From assembly GCA_016298065.1 (NCBI GenBank), contig JAEDDN010000011.1:1-23749 (forward strand): a stretch of 23,749 nucleotides of DNA, given 5' to 3'. This document shows, in pieces, positions 1 through 7,675 of the stretch. Positions within the stretch are counted from its first letter, which is position 1, and the number at the start of each line of letters is the position of its first letter. The notes under the pieces are model-generated. The model saw nothing but the letters and a program-made list of their open reading frames with translations. It made no database searches and was not told where the DNA came from. The DNA is from Oscillospiraceae bacterium (GTDB taxonomy: Bacteria > Bacillota > Clostridia > Oscillospirales > Ruminococcaceae). Position numbers and translations under genes: made by a program.

Positions 1-4
1 CCAC

Positions 5-132
5 TGGATTAACAATTTACGATTCTCGTGATTTACGACACGCATTTGTCGTAAATCACGAGCGATGCTCAAAAAGTCATTTGTCGTAAATCTGTCGTAA
101 CCCCCGTTTTACGACATTTTTTTGGATTAACA
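5..132. repeat. Palindrome-rich intergenic repeat patch
   Basis: This patch lies downstream of lysS. A perfect 16-bp inverted repeat (25-40 and 47-62, 6-nt loop) is built on the motif TGTCGTAAAT. The motif recurs at 82-91 and, shortened to TGTCGTAA, at 93-100. The shortened copy pairs with TTACGACA at 109-116 to form a second hairpin with an 8-nt loop. A partial copy (ATTTACGA) sits at 15-22. A 10-bp direct repeat, TGGATTAACA, flanks the patch at 5-14 and 123-132. No arm is followed by a T-run in the lysS direction, so it does not look like a classical terminator. It could be a REP/MITE-like element, a protein-binding array or a 3'-end stabiliser. The repeats are seen directly; the function is not known. 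Confidence 0.75.
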
Positions 133-173
133 AAACGCCGCAAACGCTGTCAAAACCTGATTTTTGTGGGTTT

Positions 174-1676
174 TTAGTCCGAGAGGGGCTTCATCGTCGG
201 GAACAATAAAACGTCCCTGATACAGTCACAATTTGTAAGCAACATTACAAGGCGGTCGATACCTATACCAAGTCCGCCTGTCGGAGGCATACCGTATTCA
301 AGTGCCGTAATGTAATCGTCGTCCATATCAGCGGCTTCGTCGTCACCCTGCTTTTTAAGCTCAACCTGATACTCAAAGCGCTGTCTTTGGTCGATAGGAT
401 CGTTAAGCTCCGAAAATGCATTTGCGTGCTCACGACCTACGATAAACAGTTCAAAACGCTCTGTGAGCTTTTGGTCTGACGGCTTTCTCTTTGCAAGCGG
501 AGAAATCTCAACCGGATAATCGGTTACAAAGGTTGGCTCAATAAGCTTATCCTCAACGTACTCGTCAAAGAAAAGATTTAAAATATCGCCGATTTTATGA
601 CGGCTTTCATACTCTATATGATGCTCGTCGGCTAAGGCTCTGGCTTGTTCGACAGTAGTGATGTTATCAAAATCCACTCCCGAATATTTTTTAACAGCCG
701 CCGCCATAGATATTCTCTCAAACGGCTTGCCTAAATCGAGCTCGTACTCACCGTAGGTGATTTTGGTTGTACCCAAAACATTATTTGCAACCGTTCTTAT
801 CATATTTTCGGTAATGTCCATCATACCCTCGTAGTCGGTATACGCCTGGTAAAGCTCCAAAAGCGTAAACTCAGGGTTGTGCTTTGTGTCCATACCTTCG
901 TTACGGAATACTCTGCCTATCTCATACACTCTGTCAAATCCGCCTACAATAAGACGCTTTAAGTGAAGCTCTAAAGCTATTCTCATATACATATCGAGAT
1001 TTTGAGCGTTGTGGTGAGTTATAAACGGTCTTGCAGTAGCACCGCCTGCAACTGTATGGAGTACGGGCGTTTCAACCTCGACAAAGTTTAAGTTATCTAA
1101 GAATTTTCTTATTTCGGTTATAATTTTGCTTCTCTTAACAAAGGTTTCCTTTACATCGGGATTTACTATAAGGTCAACATAGCGCTGACGGTATCTTGTA
1201 TCGGTATCCTTTAGTCCGTGCCATTTTTCAGGCAAAGGCAAAAGTGATTTTGACAAAATTTCAAAGCTTTCCGCCTTAACCGAAATTTGTCCCTTTTGGG
1301 TTTTAAAAACCTCTCCGCTAATGCCTACAATATCGCCTATATCGTACTTTTTAAACCATGCGTATTCCTCTTGACCTATATGGTCCATACGCACATAAGA
1401 CTGTATTCTGCCTGTGTTATCCTGAATATCGACAAAGCCTGCCTTACCCATAAGACGTTTAGACATAATACGGCCGGCTATACCTACCGTTTTGCCCTCA
1501 TACTCCTCAAACTTATCGTTTATATCCTTGGCGTATGCGCTGACAGCGAAGGTGGTTTTTTCAAAAGGATTTCTGCCGTTTTCCTTTAATTCACTTAACT
1601 TTTCACGTCTTACCTTTAAAAGCTGACTTAATTCTTCAGCGGTAAGCTCTTGCTGTTCGCTTTGATTTTGACTCAT
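174..1676 (-). CDS. lysS: Lysyl-tRNA synthetase, class II
   Basis: This enzyme charges tRNA-Lys with lysine in the cytoplasm using ATP. The 500-residue product has the usual length and order: an N-terminal OB-fold anticodon-binding domain (about residues 60-145), then the class II catalytic core. Motif 2 is visible as RNEGMDTKHNPEF and motif 3 as GGLGIGIDRLVMLL near the C terminus. The start is supported by AGGGG 9 nt upstream of ATG. The gene lies 26 nt downstream of greA on the same strand and has no promoter of its own that I can see, so it is probably the second gene of a greA-lysS operon, an arrangement I know from other Firmicutes. The stop is TAA. No clear intrinsic terminator follows; only the palindromic patch at 5-132 does. 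Confidence 0.97.
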   Translation of the reverse strand: MSQNQSEQQELTAEELSQLLKVRREKLSELKENGRNPFEKTTFAVSAYAKDINDKFEEYEGKTVGIAGRIMSKRLMGKAGFVDIQDNTGRIQSYVRMDHIGQEEYAWFKKYDIGDIVGISGEVFKTQKGQISVKAESFEILSKSLLPLPEKWHGLKDTDTRYRQRYVDLIVNPDVKETFVKRSKIITEIRKFLDNLNFVEVETPVLHTVAGGATARPFITHHNAQNLDMYMRIALELHLKRLIVGGFDRVYEIGRVFRNEGMDTKHNPEFTLLELYQAYTDYEGMMDITENMIRTVANNVLGTTKITYGEYELDLGKPFERISMAAAVKKYSGVDFDNITTVEQARALADEHHIEYESRHKIGDILNLFFDEYVEDKLIEPTFVTDYPVEISPLAKRKPSDQKLTERFELFIVGREHANAFSELNDPIDQRQRFEYQVELKKQGDDEAADMDDDYITALEYGMPPTGGLGIGIDRLVMLLTNCDCIRDVLLFPTMKPLSD

Positions 1677-1702
1677 CTTAGTTTTCCCCTTATATTTAAA
1701 AA

Positions 1703-2182
1703 CTATTTGGTTATATCTAAAATTTCGTATTTTATAATGCCCTGCGGTGCTTCAACGTCTACTACGTCGCCTACACGGTGGCCTAAGATTGCTTTACCTA
1801 CCGGTGATTCGTCCGAAATGCGCTTTTTAGCAGGACTTGCTTCGGTAGAGCCTACGATTTTGTAGGTGTCAACCATATCGTTTTTAAGGCATTTTATAGT
1901 AACGTAAATACCTAAAGAAACAGTTTCGGTAGTGATTTCGTCCTCTTTTACAACAACTGCGTTTTTGATGAGATTTTCTACTTCGTTTATTCTTGCTTCA
2001 ATTTGGGCCTGTTCGTTTTTAGCTTCGTCATATTCGCTGTTTTCTGATAAGTCGCCGAAGGACAAAGCTATTTTTATCTTTTCGGAACATTCCTTACGTT
2101 TAACGGTTTTTAATTCCTCAAGCTCATTTTCTAAGTTATTTAATCCCTCTTGAGTCATTTTGATTTGTTTTATACCAGCCAA
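1703..2182 (-). CDS. greA: Transcription elongation factor GreA
   Basis: GreA rescues backtracked RNA polymerase by stimulating transcript cleavage through the secondary channel. The protein (159 residues from the chosen start) has the N-terminal coiled coil (TQEGLNNLENELEELK through NEVENLIKNA) with the conserved acidic tip region (LSENSEYDEAKNEQ), and the C-terminal FKBP-like domain ending VGDVVDVEAPQGIIKYEIL. The start is ambiguous. GGAGG at 2191-2195 is only 2 nt from the ATG at 2188, but 8 nt from a TTG at 2182, so I prefer TTG. The ATG start would add two residues, and a further TTG at 2197 overlaps the ribosome site itself. It is the first gene of the greA-lysS unit and is driven by the promoter at 2242-2270. 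Confidence 0.95.
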   Translation of the reverse strand: MAGIKQIKMTQEGLNNLENELEELKTVKRKECSEKIKIALSFGDLSENSEYDEAKNEQAQIEARINEVENLIKNAVVVKEDEITTETVSLGIYVTIKCLKNDMVDTYKIVGSTEASPAKKRISDESPVGKAILGHRVGDVVDVEAPQGIIKYEILDITK

Positions 2183-2241
2183 AGTCATAACCTCCAATAT
2201 ATTTTAACTGCCAAAAGGCATAATTAGCCTATAATATTTTT

Positions 2242-2270
2242 ATTATAAATAAGTTGCATATTCTTGTCAA
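2242..2270 (-). promoter_or_regulatory. Consensus sigma-A promoter of greA-lysS
   Basis: On the minus strand TTGACA (2270-2265) is followed after exactly 17 nt by TATAAT (2247-2242), a perfect match to the vegetative consensus. It lies about 60 nt upstream of the greA start and is divergent from the esterase promoter. Confidence 0.9.
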
Positions 2271-2289
2271 GATAAATCGGTCGTTTGGG

Positions 2290-2318
2290 TTGACAACAAG
2301 CGTTAATATGTGTACATT
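2290..2318 (+). promoter_or_regulatory. Sigma-A-type promoter of the esterase gene
   Basis: TTGACA (2290-2295), a 17-nt spacer and TACATT (2313-2318) lie about 37 nt before the esterase ATG. The -35 element is perfect and the -10 is weaker. The -35 boxes of this promoter and of the greA promoter are about 20 bp apart, back to back. The presence of a good promoter shows the esterase locus is still equipped for transcription. Confidence 0.75.
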
Positions 2319-2354
2319 GTAATTAACCCGATATTAAAAACGAAGGTAAAGTAA

Positions 2355-3278
2355 ATGCTTAAAAAATCAGTCGCCGCATTACTGCTCGCAACAGTTTTAC
2401 TTTGCCCGACAGCCTGCGGCAATCAAAACAAGGAGAATAACAATATGTCAGAAAAATTATCATTTAAAACCGCCTTATCAGACGAGGACTTTAATGTGCC
2501 GGAAAACTTTGCTTCTAAGCTCGAAAACGTTCAGTACGGCGAGCTTGAGCAGATAACCTACACTTCTGAAACTACAGGCAGCTTAAGAAAAGCAAATGTC
2601 TTATTACCGCCAAACTACAGCGAGGAAAAATCCTATCCCGTGCTGTATTTGCTCCACGGATTAGGCGGAGATCATACCGAATGACTAAACGCAAACCCCC
2701 GATATGTTATCGGCAATCTGATTTCCTCGGGCGAAGCTAAAGAAATGATAGTTGTAATGCCAAATGTCAGAGCTAAAGAAAATGACTCAATAAGCCTTTC
2801 GGATATGTATACAATCGAAAACTATAAGGCCTTTGACAACTTTATAAACGATTTGACAAACGATTTAATGCCGTATATAAGAAAGAATTATTCGGTTGCT
2901 ACAGGAAGACAAAATACCGCTGTTGCAGGGCTTTCTATGGGCGGACGTGAGTCTTTGTATATAGGCTTTTCCCTGCCCGATACCTTTGGCTATATCGGCT
3001 CATTTTGCCCTGCCTTTGGAATTTTGCCTTACTCAAATATGAGTGTAGGCGAGGACGGACTTTTTACAGAAGATACCTTTAAGTTCCCGACCGGCAAATA
3101 CTCTTGTGTTATGATTACAGCAGGTATATCCGATACCGTGGTCGGCGACGAACCTCTTCGCTATCACGAGGCACTAAGTGCAAATAATGTAGAGCATATT
3201 TACCACGAATATGAAGGCGGACACGATTTTAATGTGTGGAAAAAGTCTTTATATGTCTTTGCAAAAAATATTTTTTAA
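2355..3278 (+). pseudogene. Secreted alpha/beta-hydrolase esterase with one in-frame TGA
   Basis: This looks like a putative-esterase (feruloyl/acetyl-esterase D-like) alpha/beta hydrolase. The N terminus MLKKSVAALLLATVLLCPTAC is a signal sequence with a weak lipobox (PTA-C), so a lipoprotein is possible. Codons 1-109 end at TGA (2682-2684). The reading frame then continues uninterrupted for 197 further codons to TAA. Both parts belong to one protein: oxyanion region YLLHGLGGDHTE, then [TGA], then LNANPRYVIGNL. Nucleophile Ser194 (GLSMGG), acid Asp about 260 and His290 (GGHDF) all lie after the stop and are intact, counting TGA as residue 110. Relatives usually have Trp after this Gly-Gly-x-x-x-Glu stretch, so TGG to TGA is the simplest reading. 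The start has AAGG 8 nt upstream. If the TGA terminates, the product is an inactive 109-residue fragment. An internal ATG restart at 2745 would lack the secretion signal. Confidence 0.85.
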
Positions 3279-3293
3279 GTTATTCTACCGTTT

Positions 3294-3332
3294 AAAAATC
3301 GGGCAACTGTTTTTACAGTTGCCCGATTTTTT
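3294..3332. terminator. Bidirectional intrinsic terminator
   Basis: A 17-bp perfect inverted repeat (3294-3310 and 3315-3331, loop TTTT) has a GC-rich core GGGCAACTG and A/T runs on both outer sides. It therefore terminates the esterase transcript (+) and the ctpA transcript (-), which converge here. Confidence 0.93.
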
Positions 3333-3341
3333 ATTATCAGT

Positions 3342-4538
3342 TTAATTTTGCTCGGAGGTTATTACCGAAATTGCCTTTATAAGCTGTGGGTCGGTCGTTT
3401 CGTCAAGATGGACGAAATTTTCCTCCTCTTCTTTTGTCAAGGTTACTTCGTAGTCAGGCTGTATGCCGACGCCGTCATAATTTTCACCCGACGGAGTGTT
3501 TAAATACTCGGTGGTGATTTTTATTGCGCTTCCGTCGCTTAAAGCATAGGTCGTCTGACAAACGCCCTTGCCGAAGGTAGTAGTACCCACTAAGCCCGAC
3601 TTATTATAATCCTTGAGCGCCGCCGCAAAAAGCTCTGCGCTGCTTGCGGTAGAGCCGTTTATAAGGGTGGTCATATTTATATTAACCTGAGACTCGTCCG
3701 AAGTAAAGGTACCCGTAACCTCTGAGTTTTTGTTGACCGTTTGATAAACGGTTCCCTCAGGCAAAAGATAATCGAGCATTTCGCCTGCCGCCTGAAGCGA
3801 GCCGCCGCCGTTATTTCTAAGGTCAAATATTATGCCCTTTGCGCCCTGCGAAATCAAATCCTTTACTGCCAACTTAAAGGCAGACGGTGTACTGTCGTTA
3901 AATTCGGCAATTTTTATATAACCGTTATCGTCAATCATTTTATAGGTGATACCCGTATATTCAAACTTCTTGCGAGGGATTTCATATTCGCTGTCCTCAC
4001 CGTTTCGTCTTACGGTGATTTTAAGCTTAGTGCCTGCCTCGCCTTCTAACATTTTAACTGCATTGTCATACCCTGCCTGCGCAACATCGGTATCCTCTAT
4101 CTTTACTATTAAATCTCCATTTTGCAGACCTGCCGACTGCGCCGTAGTATTTTCTATTACCTCGTATACATAAATATACTCGCTTGCGCTGTCTTTTTTT
4201 ACCTTAATGCCTATGCCTGCAAGGTCGCCTGCTTCCTCTTTAAGCAGAGTTTCATACTCTGCCTTGGTATAATACTGAGCATAGGTGTCGTTAAGGCCGT
4301 TTAACATTCCCTCGCCCAAGCTGTCGATAAGCGTTTCCTCATCTATAGAAAGTAGTTCGTTATTTGTTACGGTAGCGTATATTTCCTCAACCTTATCGTA
4401 CATTTCCTCACGTCTGTTGACGTTTGAAATCATCGAGTTAAATATATTTTGAGAGAATAACATAGTCACGCAAAAGGTTATGCTGGCAATTACCGCCGCT
4501 ATCGCAATAGCAGCTCCCAATGAAATTTTTTTACTCAT
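3342..4538 (-). CDS. C-terminal processing protease, S41 family, with PDZ domain
   Basis: This is an extracytoplasmic serine protease of the CtpA/CtpB family, 398 residues, anchored by one N-terminal membrane segment (about 6-29). The substrate-gating PDZ domain spans about 100-180 (GIGIKVKK ... AGLQNGDLIVKI). The S41 core follows, with the FDLRNNGGG motif (238-246). Catalytic Ser is 299 in NGSTASSAE and Lys is 324 in TFGKG, both retained. It is the last gene of the cdaR-ftsEX-M23 cluster, separated from the M23 gene by a hairpin terminator and 119 bp, so it may be partly uncoupled. CtpA proteases can trim or control peptidoglycan hydrolases and their activators; regulation of the neighbouring M23 enzyme is my inference. 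The ribosome site is unusual and is listed separately. Confidence 0.94.
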   Translation of the reverse strand: MSKKISLGAAIAIAAVIASITFCVTMLFSQNIFNSMISNVNRREEMYDKVEEIYATVTNNELLSIDEETLIDSLGEGMLNGLNDTYAQYYTKAEYETLLKEEAGDLAGIGIKVKKDSASEYIYVYEVIENTTAQSAGLQNGDLIVKIEDTDVAQAGYDNAVKMLEGEAGTKLKITVRRNGEDSEYEIPRKKFEYTGITYKMIDDNGYIKIAEFNDSTPSAFKLAVKDLISQGAKGIIFDLRNNGGGSLQAAGEMLDYLLPEGTVYQTVNKNSEVTGTFTSDESQVNINMTTLINGSTASSAELFAAALKDYNKSGLVGTTTFGKGVCQTTYALSDGSAIKITTEYLNTPSGENYDGVGIQPDYEVTLTKEEEENFVHLDETTDPQLIKAISVITSEQN

Positions 4539-4564
4539 AGCTTCGGGCCTATGCCCCTCACCTC
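4539..4564 (-). promoter_or_regulatory. Hairpin-spaced ribosome binding site of ctpA
   Basis: On the minus strand a strong Shine-Dalgarno sequence, GAGGTGA (4564-4558), is 19 nt from the ATG at 4538, which is too far for direct use. Between them lies GGGC-ATAG-GCCC (4556-4545), a 4-bp GC-only stem with a tetraloop. Folding it leaves 1 + 6 unpaired nt, an optimal distance. No better Shine-Dalgarno sequence lies closer to the start. Confidence 0.55.
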
Positions 4565-4615
4565 ACACAAAATGTTGTCGGCATTTTAATTGTTATTTTT
4601 AAAATTTAAAAATCA

Positions 4616-4639
4616 GCGTGCCGCTTTTAAACGGCACGC
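4616..4639 (-). terminator. Intrinsic terminator after the M23 gene
   Basis: GCGTGCCG (4616-4623) and CGGCACGC (4632-4639) form an 8-bp all-GC-rich stem with an 8-nt loop. On the minus strand it is followed by TGATTTTT. It lies 19 nt after the M23 stop codon and would end or attenuate transcription before ctpA. Confidence 0.7.
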
Positions 4640-4657
4640 CAACGCCTTTTTAATTTA

Positions 4658-5953
4658 TTATGGGCTTACATAGTTTAAAGGATTTAAATATGTAGTTCCC
4701 TGTCTTATTTCAAAGTGACAATGGTTACCCGTAGATTGTCCTGTACTTCCGACCTTTGCGATAACCTGTCCTTGAGATACGGTTTCTCCTACGCTTACAA
4801 GTCTTAAGCTACAGTGCGCATATAATGTATATGTACCGTCCCAGTGGTCCAGAAGAACAACGTTACCGTAACCGCCGTAGCCGCTTCCGCTATAGCCCTT
4901 AAAGGATACCAAAACAGTTCCTGCCTTAGAAGCGTATATATTAGTGCCGTAAGGTGCCGCAATATCAATACCCTTATGGTATGTCCCCCATCTTGCTCCG
5001 AAATAAGAGGAAACATATCCGCCTGCAACCGGCCATATATATCCCGAAGAGGAGGTTTGACCACTCGGCGGTGTATTGTTAGTATTACCGGAGCTATTCC
5101 TCTTAGCTTCGTTAGCCGCAATAATCGCATCTATCTGTGCCTGCGCTTGCTTAATGCCCTCATTGTATTCGCTTAATGATACATTTAAATTATCCTGACT
5201 TTCCTGAAGCGCAGACTCGTTTGCGTTACTCTTTGCAAGAAGCGAGGTAAGCTCTGAATTTTGGGAATCAAAGCTCGATTTAATTGTAACCAAATCCGCT
5301 TTGTCCTGCTCAAGCTCCGTCTTTTGAGCTTCAAGCTCGTCAAGCGCCGATTGTACCTTAGTTTTAAGCTCTTCTATTTCAAGCTTTTGGTCAGCTAAAA
5401 GCTGCATTAAGGCGGCGTCGCTTTCAGATACGCTTTTTACCACCTGTGCCTGAGTTAAAAAGTCCGAGAAGGAATCTGCTCCGAAAAGCAAGCCGAGCGT
5501 TGTGGTTTCGCCCTGCATATACATCGCCTTTAGGCGTTGCATAAACTGCTCGTCGGTTTTTTCCATTTCCTCTTGCTTTTGCTCTATCTGAGCGTTTAAG
5601 CTGTCTATCTCGGCATTTTTTGCGTCAATATCGGCTTGCTTTTGAGAAATCTGCTGATTTACAAGGTCTATCTGCTGTTGATATGCGCTAAGCTCATCCT
5701 TTATAGCAGAAATCTGTACGTTTAAATTTTTCTGAATTTCCTGTTCGTTATTTATATCGTCCTGCAACGAAGCGATTTTTTCTTCTGCCTGCGCTTGCTT
5801 TTGCTTATAGCTTTCAATCTTTTCCTGCAAGCTCGCAATCGTTTCAGCCTGTACCTGAGAGGTCGAAGAAGAAAATACTCCTACGGTAACTATCGCACAC
5901 AAAAGCACGGCAACCGTCTTTACATATTTCCTTTTATGCTTAAAAGTAAACAT
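4658..5953 (-). CDS. Coiled-coil M23 (LytM) peptidoglycan endopeptidase, FtsEX partner
   Basis: This is a secreted cell-wall hydrolase of EnvC-like architecture, 431 residues. A signal peptide covers about residues 1-37 (cleavage likely after QVQA). A long Gln/Glu/Lys-rich coiled coil spans about 38-285. It is interrupted near 145-167 by a conserved-looking hook (MYMQGETTTLGLLFGADSF) seen in FtsEX-controlled hydrolases. A Ser/Asn/Gly linker follows, and then the M23 domain (about 305-428). Zinc and catalytic residues are complete: His326 and Asp330 (HKGID), His380 (YAHC), His411 and His413 (HCH). Unlike Escherichia coli EnvC, which is degenerate, this protein should be catalytically active. 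It starts 13 nt after ftsX with GGAGG 8 nt before ATG, consistent with an FtsEX-activated hydrolase in septal wall splitting. Confidence 0.93.
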   Translation of the reverse strand: MFTFKHKRKYVKTVAVLLCAIVTVGVFSSSTSQVQAETIASLQEKIESYKQKQAQAEEKIASLQDDINNEQEIQKNLNVQISAIKDELSAYQQQIDLVNQQISQKQADIDAKNAEIDSLNAQIEQKQEEMEKTDEQFMQRLKAMYMQGETTTLGLLFGADSFSDFLTQAQVVKSVSESDAALMQLLADQKLEIEELKTKVQSALDELEAQKTELEQDKADLVTIKSSFDSQNSELTSLLAKSNANESALQESQDNLNVSLSEYNEGIKQAQAQIDAIIAANEAKRNSSGNTNNTPPSGQTSSSGYIWPVAGGYVSSYFGARWGTYHKGIDIAAPYGTNIYASKAGTVLVSFKGYSGSGYGGYGNVVLLDHWDGTYTLYAHCSLRLVSVGETVSQGQVIAKVGSTGQSTGNHCHFEIRQGTTYLNPLNYVSP

Positions 5954-5966
5954 TTTGTCAGCCTCC

Positions 5967-6962
5967 TTACACCTTGATGTGATTTCTGATGCTCAAAACG
6001 CTTCCCAACACACCTATGACAACGCTGGATATAACAAAGAACAGCGCCAAATCAAGTGCTACTTGACTAAACGGAATTATATTTTCAAATGCGGATTTAA
6101 CCCAAGCGGAGCCCGTGTTTGCCACGTTAGTCATTACATAGCTGTAGCCGCCCCATATAACAAGGTAAGCTATAAATGCCGAAATAAGCCCTAACAGTAC
6201 GCCCTCTACAATGAAAGGCAAGCGTATAAAGCCGTTTGTAGCTCCGACATATTTCATTATGTTTAATTCTTTTCTTCTGGTGAAGATGGTCGACCTTATC
6301 GTGTTAAAGATTATCACAAGGGAAACTATTACAAGCGCCGCAATAATACCTATACCGATTATATTTACTATGCCTTTTATATCGGTAAGCGTATCGGCAA
6401 CATCGGTAGCCGCACTCACACTCTGTACGCCCGTGATTTTTTGTATCTGAGCTATGGTTTCGTCAAGTAATTCAAGCTGTGAAATCTTTACAACAAATGA
6501 GTCGGGAAGAATGTTCTTATCGCCCGAAATATGATCCTCGTCATAAAGCGTTTCGCCTAAATCTCCTGCCTGTTCCTTATAAGACTTCATAGCGTCCTCT
6601 CTTGAACGGTAGGTTACCTTTGAGATATTGCTTATACTCTTTAACTTGTTTTCTATAGCTAAAATCTGGGCTTGTCTTAATAAATCGGCTTTTTCGGACT
6701 CGTCGGGCGCTTCGCTTACAACGTCCGAATCCTCCACACCGTCTGCGGCAACCTCGTCGTAATCGTATATAAATACAACCATCTCGTTTTGAGATTCAAC
6801 ATAGTTTACCATACCGTTTATGTTTTCGGTAAGCAAAACCGCAAAGCCCACGATAATAAGGCACGCCGTAAGCACTCCGACAGAAGCAAGCGTCATCATT
6901 CGGTTAGCCCAAAGGTTTACTACGCCCTGCTTCACCAAATATTTTGCACTATTTGCTCTCAT
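5967..6962 (-). CDS. ftsX: Cell division ABC-type membrane protein FtsX
   Basis: FtsX is the membrane half of FtsEX, which couples cytoplasmic ATP hydrolysis to activation of wall hydrolases outside. The protein has 331 residues from the chosen ATG. TM1 is about 24-45. A large extracytoplasmic domain spans about 46-197, with an acidic insert at 66-93. Three further membrane segments lie near 198-220, 252-275 and 303-323. The cytoplasmic loop RRKELNIMKYVGATNGFIR is the family hallmark. The start at 6962 has GGAGG 5 nt upstream, located inside ftsE; the frame is open 10 codons further upstream but without a comparable site. The start overlaps the last 14 nt of ftsE, indicating translational coupling. 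Confidence 0.95.
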   Translation of the reverse strand: MRANSAKYLVKQGVVNLWANRMMTLASVGVLTACLIIVGFAVLLTENINGMVNYVESQNEMVVFIYDYDEVAADGVEDSDVVSEAPDESEKADLLRQAQILAIENKLKSISNISKVTYRSREDAMKSYKEQAGDLGETLYDEDHISGDKNILPDSFVVKISQLELLDETIAQIQKITGVQSVSAATDVADTLTDIKGIVNIIGIGIIAALVIVSLVIIFNTIRSTIFTRRKELNIMKYVGATNGFIRLPFIVEGVLLGLISAFIAYLVIWGGYSYVMTNVANTGSAWVKSAFENIIPFSQVALDLALFFVISSVVIGVLGSVLSIRNHIKV

Positions 6963-7641
6963 AATGACCTCCTGCCGGTACAATGCCGTCAAACACTACT
7001 CTGCCGTGTTCGATATTTACTATACGGCCGCCGAAATCACGCACCAACTCATGCTCATGCGTAACCATAACTATAGTAGTACCGCATTCGTTTATGCCCT
7101 GCAAAAGCTCTACAATCTCATAGGACAGCTCAGGGTCGATATTTCCCGTAGGCTCGTCTGCAATAATTAAAGGCGGGTCGTTAACCAGTGCCCTTGCAAG
7201 AGCAACACGCTGCTGCTCACCGCCCGAAATTTCGTGCGGAAATCTTTTGGCTTTATTTGAAAGCCCCATAAGGTTTAATATATACGGCACTCTGCTTCTT
7301 ATATATCTGTTTGATGCGTCGGTTACTCTGAGGCTGAAAGCCACGTTGTCAAACACGTTGAGCGTAGGGATAAGTCTGAAATCCTGAAACACAACGCCTA
7401 ATTTACGTCTGAATTCGGGAATTTTGCGCTTTTTAATTCTGTTTAGATTGTAGCCGTTTACCAAAACGGTGCCGGAATTTGCAACTCTTTCACGCAACAA
7501 AAGCTTTATAATCGAGCTTTTGCCTGCGCCGGAGGAGCCTACTATAAACACAAATTCTCCGTCGTCTACCTTAAAATTGATGTCATCTATTGCTGTAGTT
7601 TGATTGTCATATTTAAGTGAAACATCAATCAAATCTATCAT
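6949..7641 (-). CDS. ftsE: Cell division ATP-binding protein FtsE
   Basis: This is the cytoplasmic ATPase of FtsEX, 230 residues. Walker A is GSSGAGKSS (35-43). The Q-loop region VFQDFRL is typical of FtsE. The signature is ISGGEQQRVALARAL (about 138-151), Walker B is LIIADEPTGNID (158-169), and the switch His is in MVTHEHE. AGGAG lies 9 nt before ATG. The gene is 34 nt downstream of cdaR and overlaps ftsX, so the cluster is probably one transcript. The stop is TAG. Confidence 0.95.
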   Translation of the reverse strand: MIDLIDVSLKYDNQTTAIDDINFKVDDGEFVFIVGSSGAGKSSIIKLLLRERVANSGTVLVNGYNLNRIKKRKIPEFRRKLGVVFQDFRLIPTLNVFDNVAFSLRVTDASNRYIRSRVPYILNLMGLSNKAKRFPHEISGGEQQRVALARALVNDPPLIIADEPTGNIDPELSYEIVELLQGINECGTTIVMVTHEHELVRDFGGRIVNIEHGRVVFDGIVPAGGHYESK

Positions 7642-7675
7642 TAAATAAAACTCCTTAGATTAAATTGCTGTGGTT

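Noticed and set aside
1..120. Possible CRISPR-like repeats
   Set aside because: The TGTCGTAAAT copies occur in both orientations at irregular distances with no unique spacers of constant length.
2198..2241. T-box or lysine riboswitch before greA-lysS
   Set aside because: The leader is too short between the consensus promoter and the start, and no T-box or lysine-aptamer motifs are present.
2682..2684. Selenocysteine codon in the esterase
   Set aside because: The family position is Trp, not Cys, and I see no convincing SECIS-like hairpin immediately downstream.
4804..5176. Overlapping open frames across the M23 gene on both strands
   Set aside because: They are shadows of a well-supported gene with complete catalytic motifs, have no ribosome sites and show no family resemblance.
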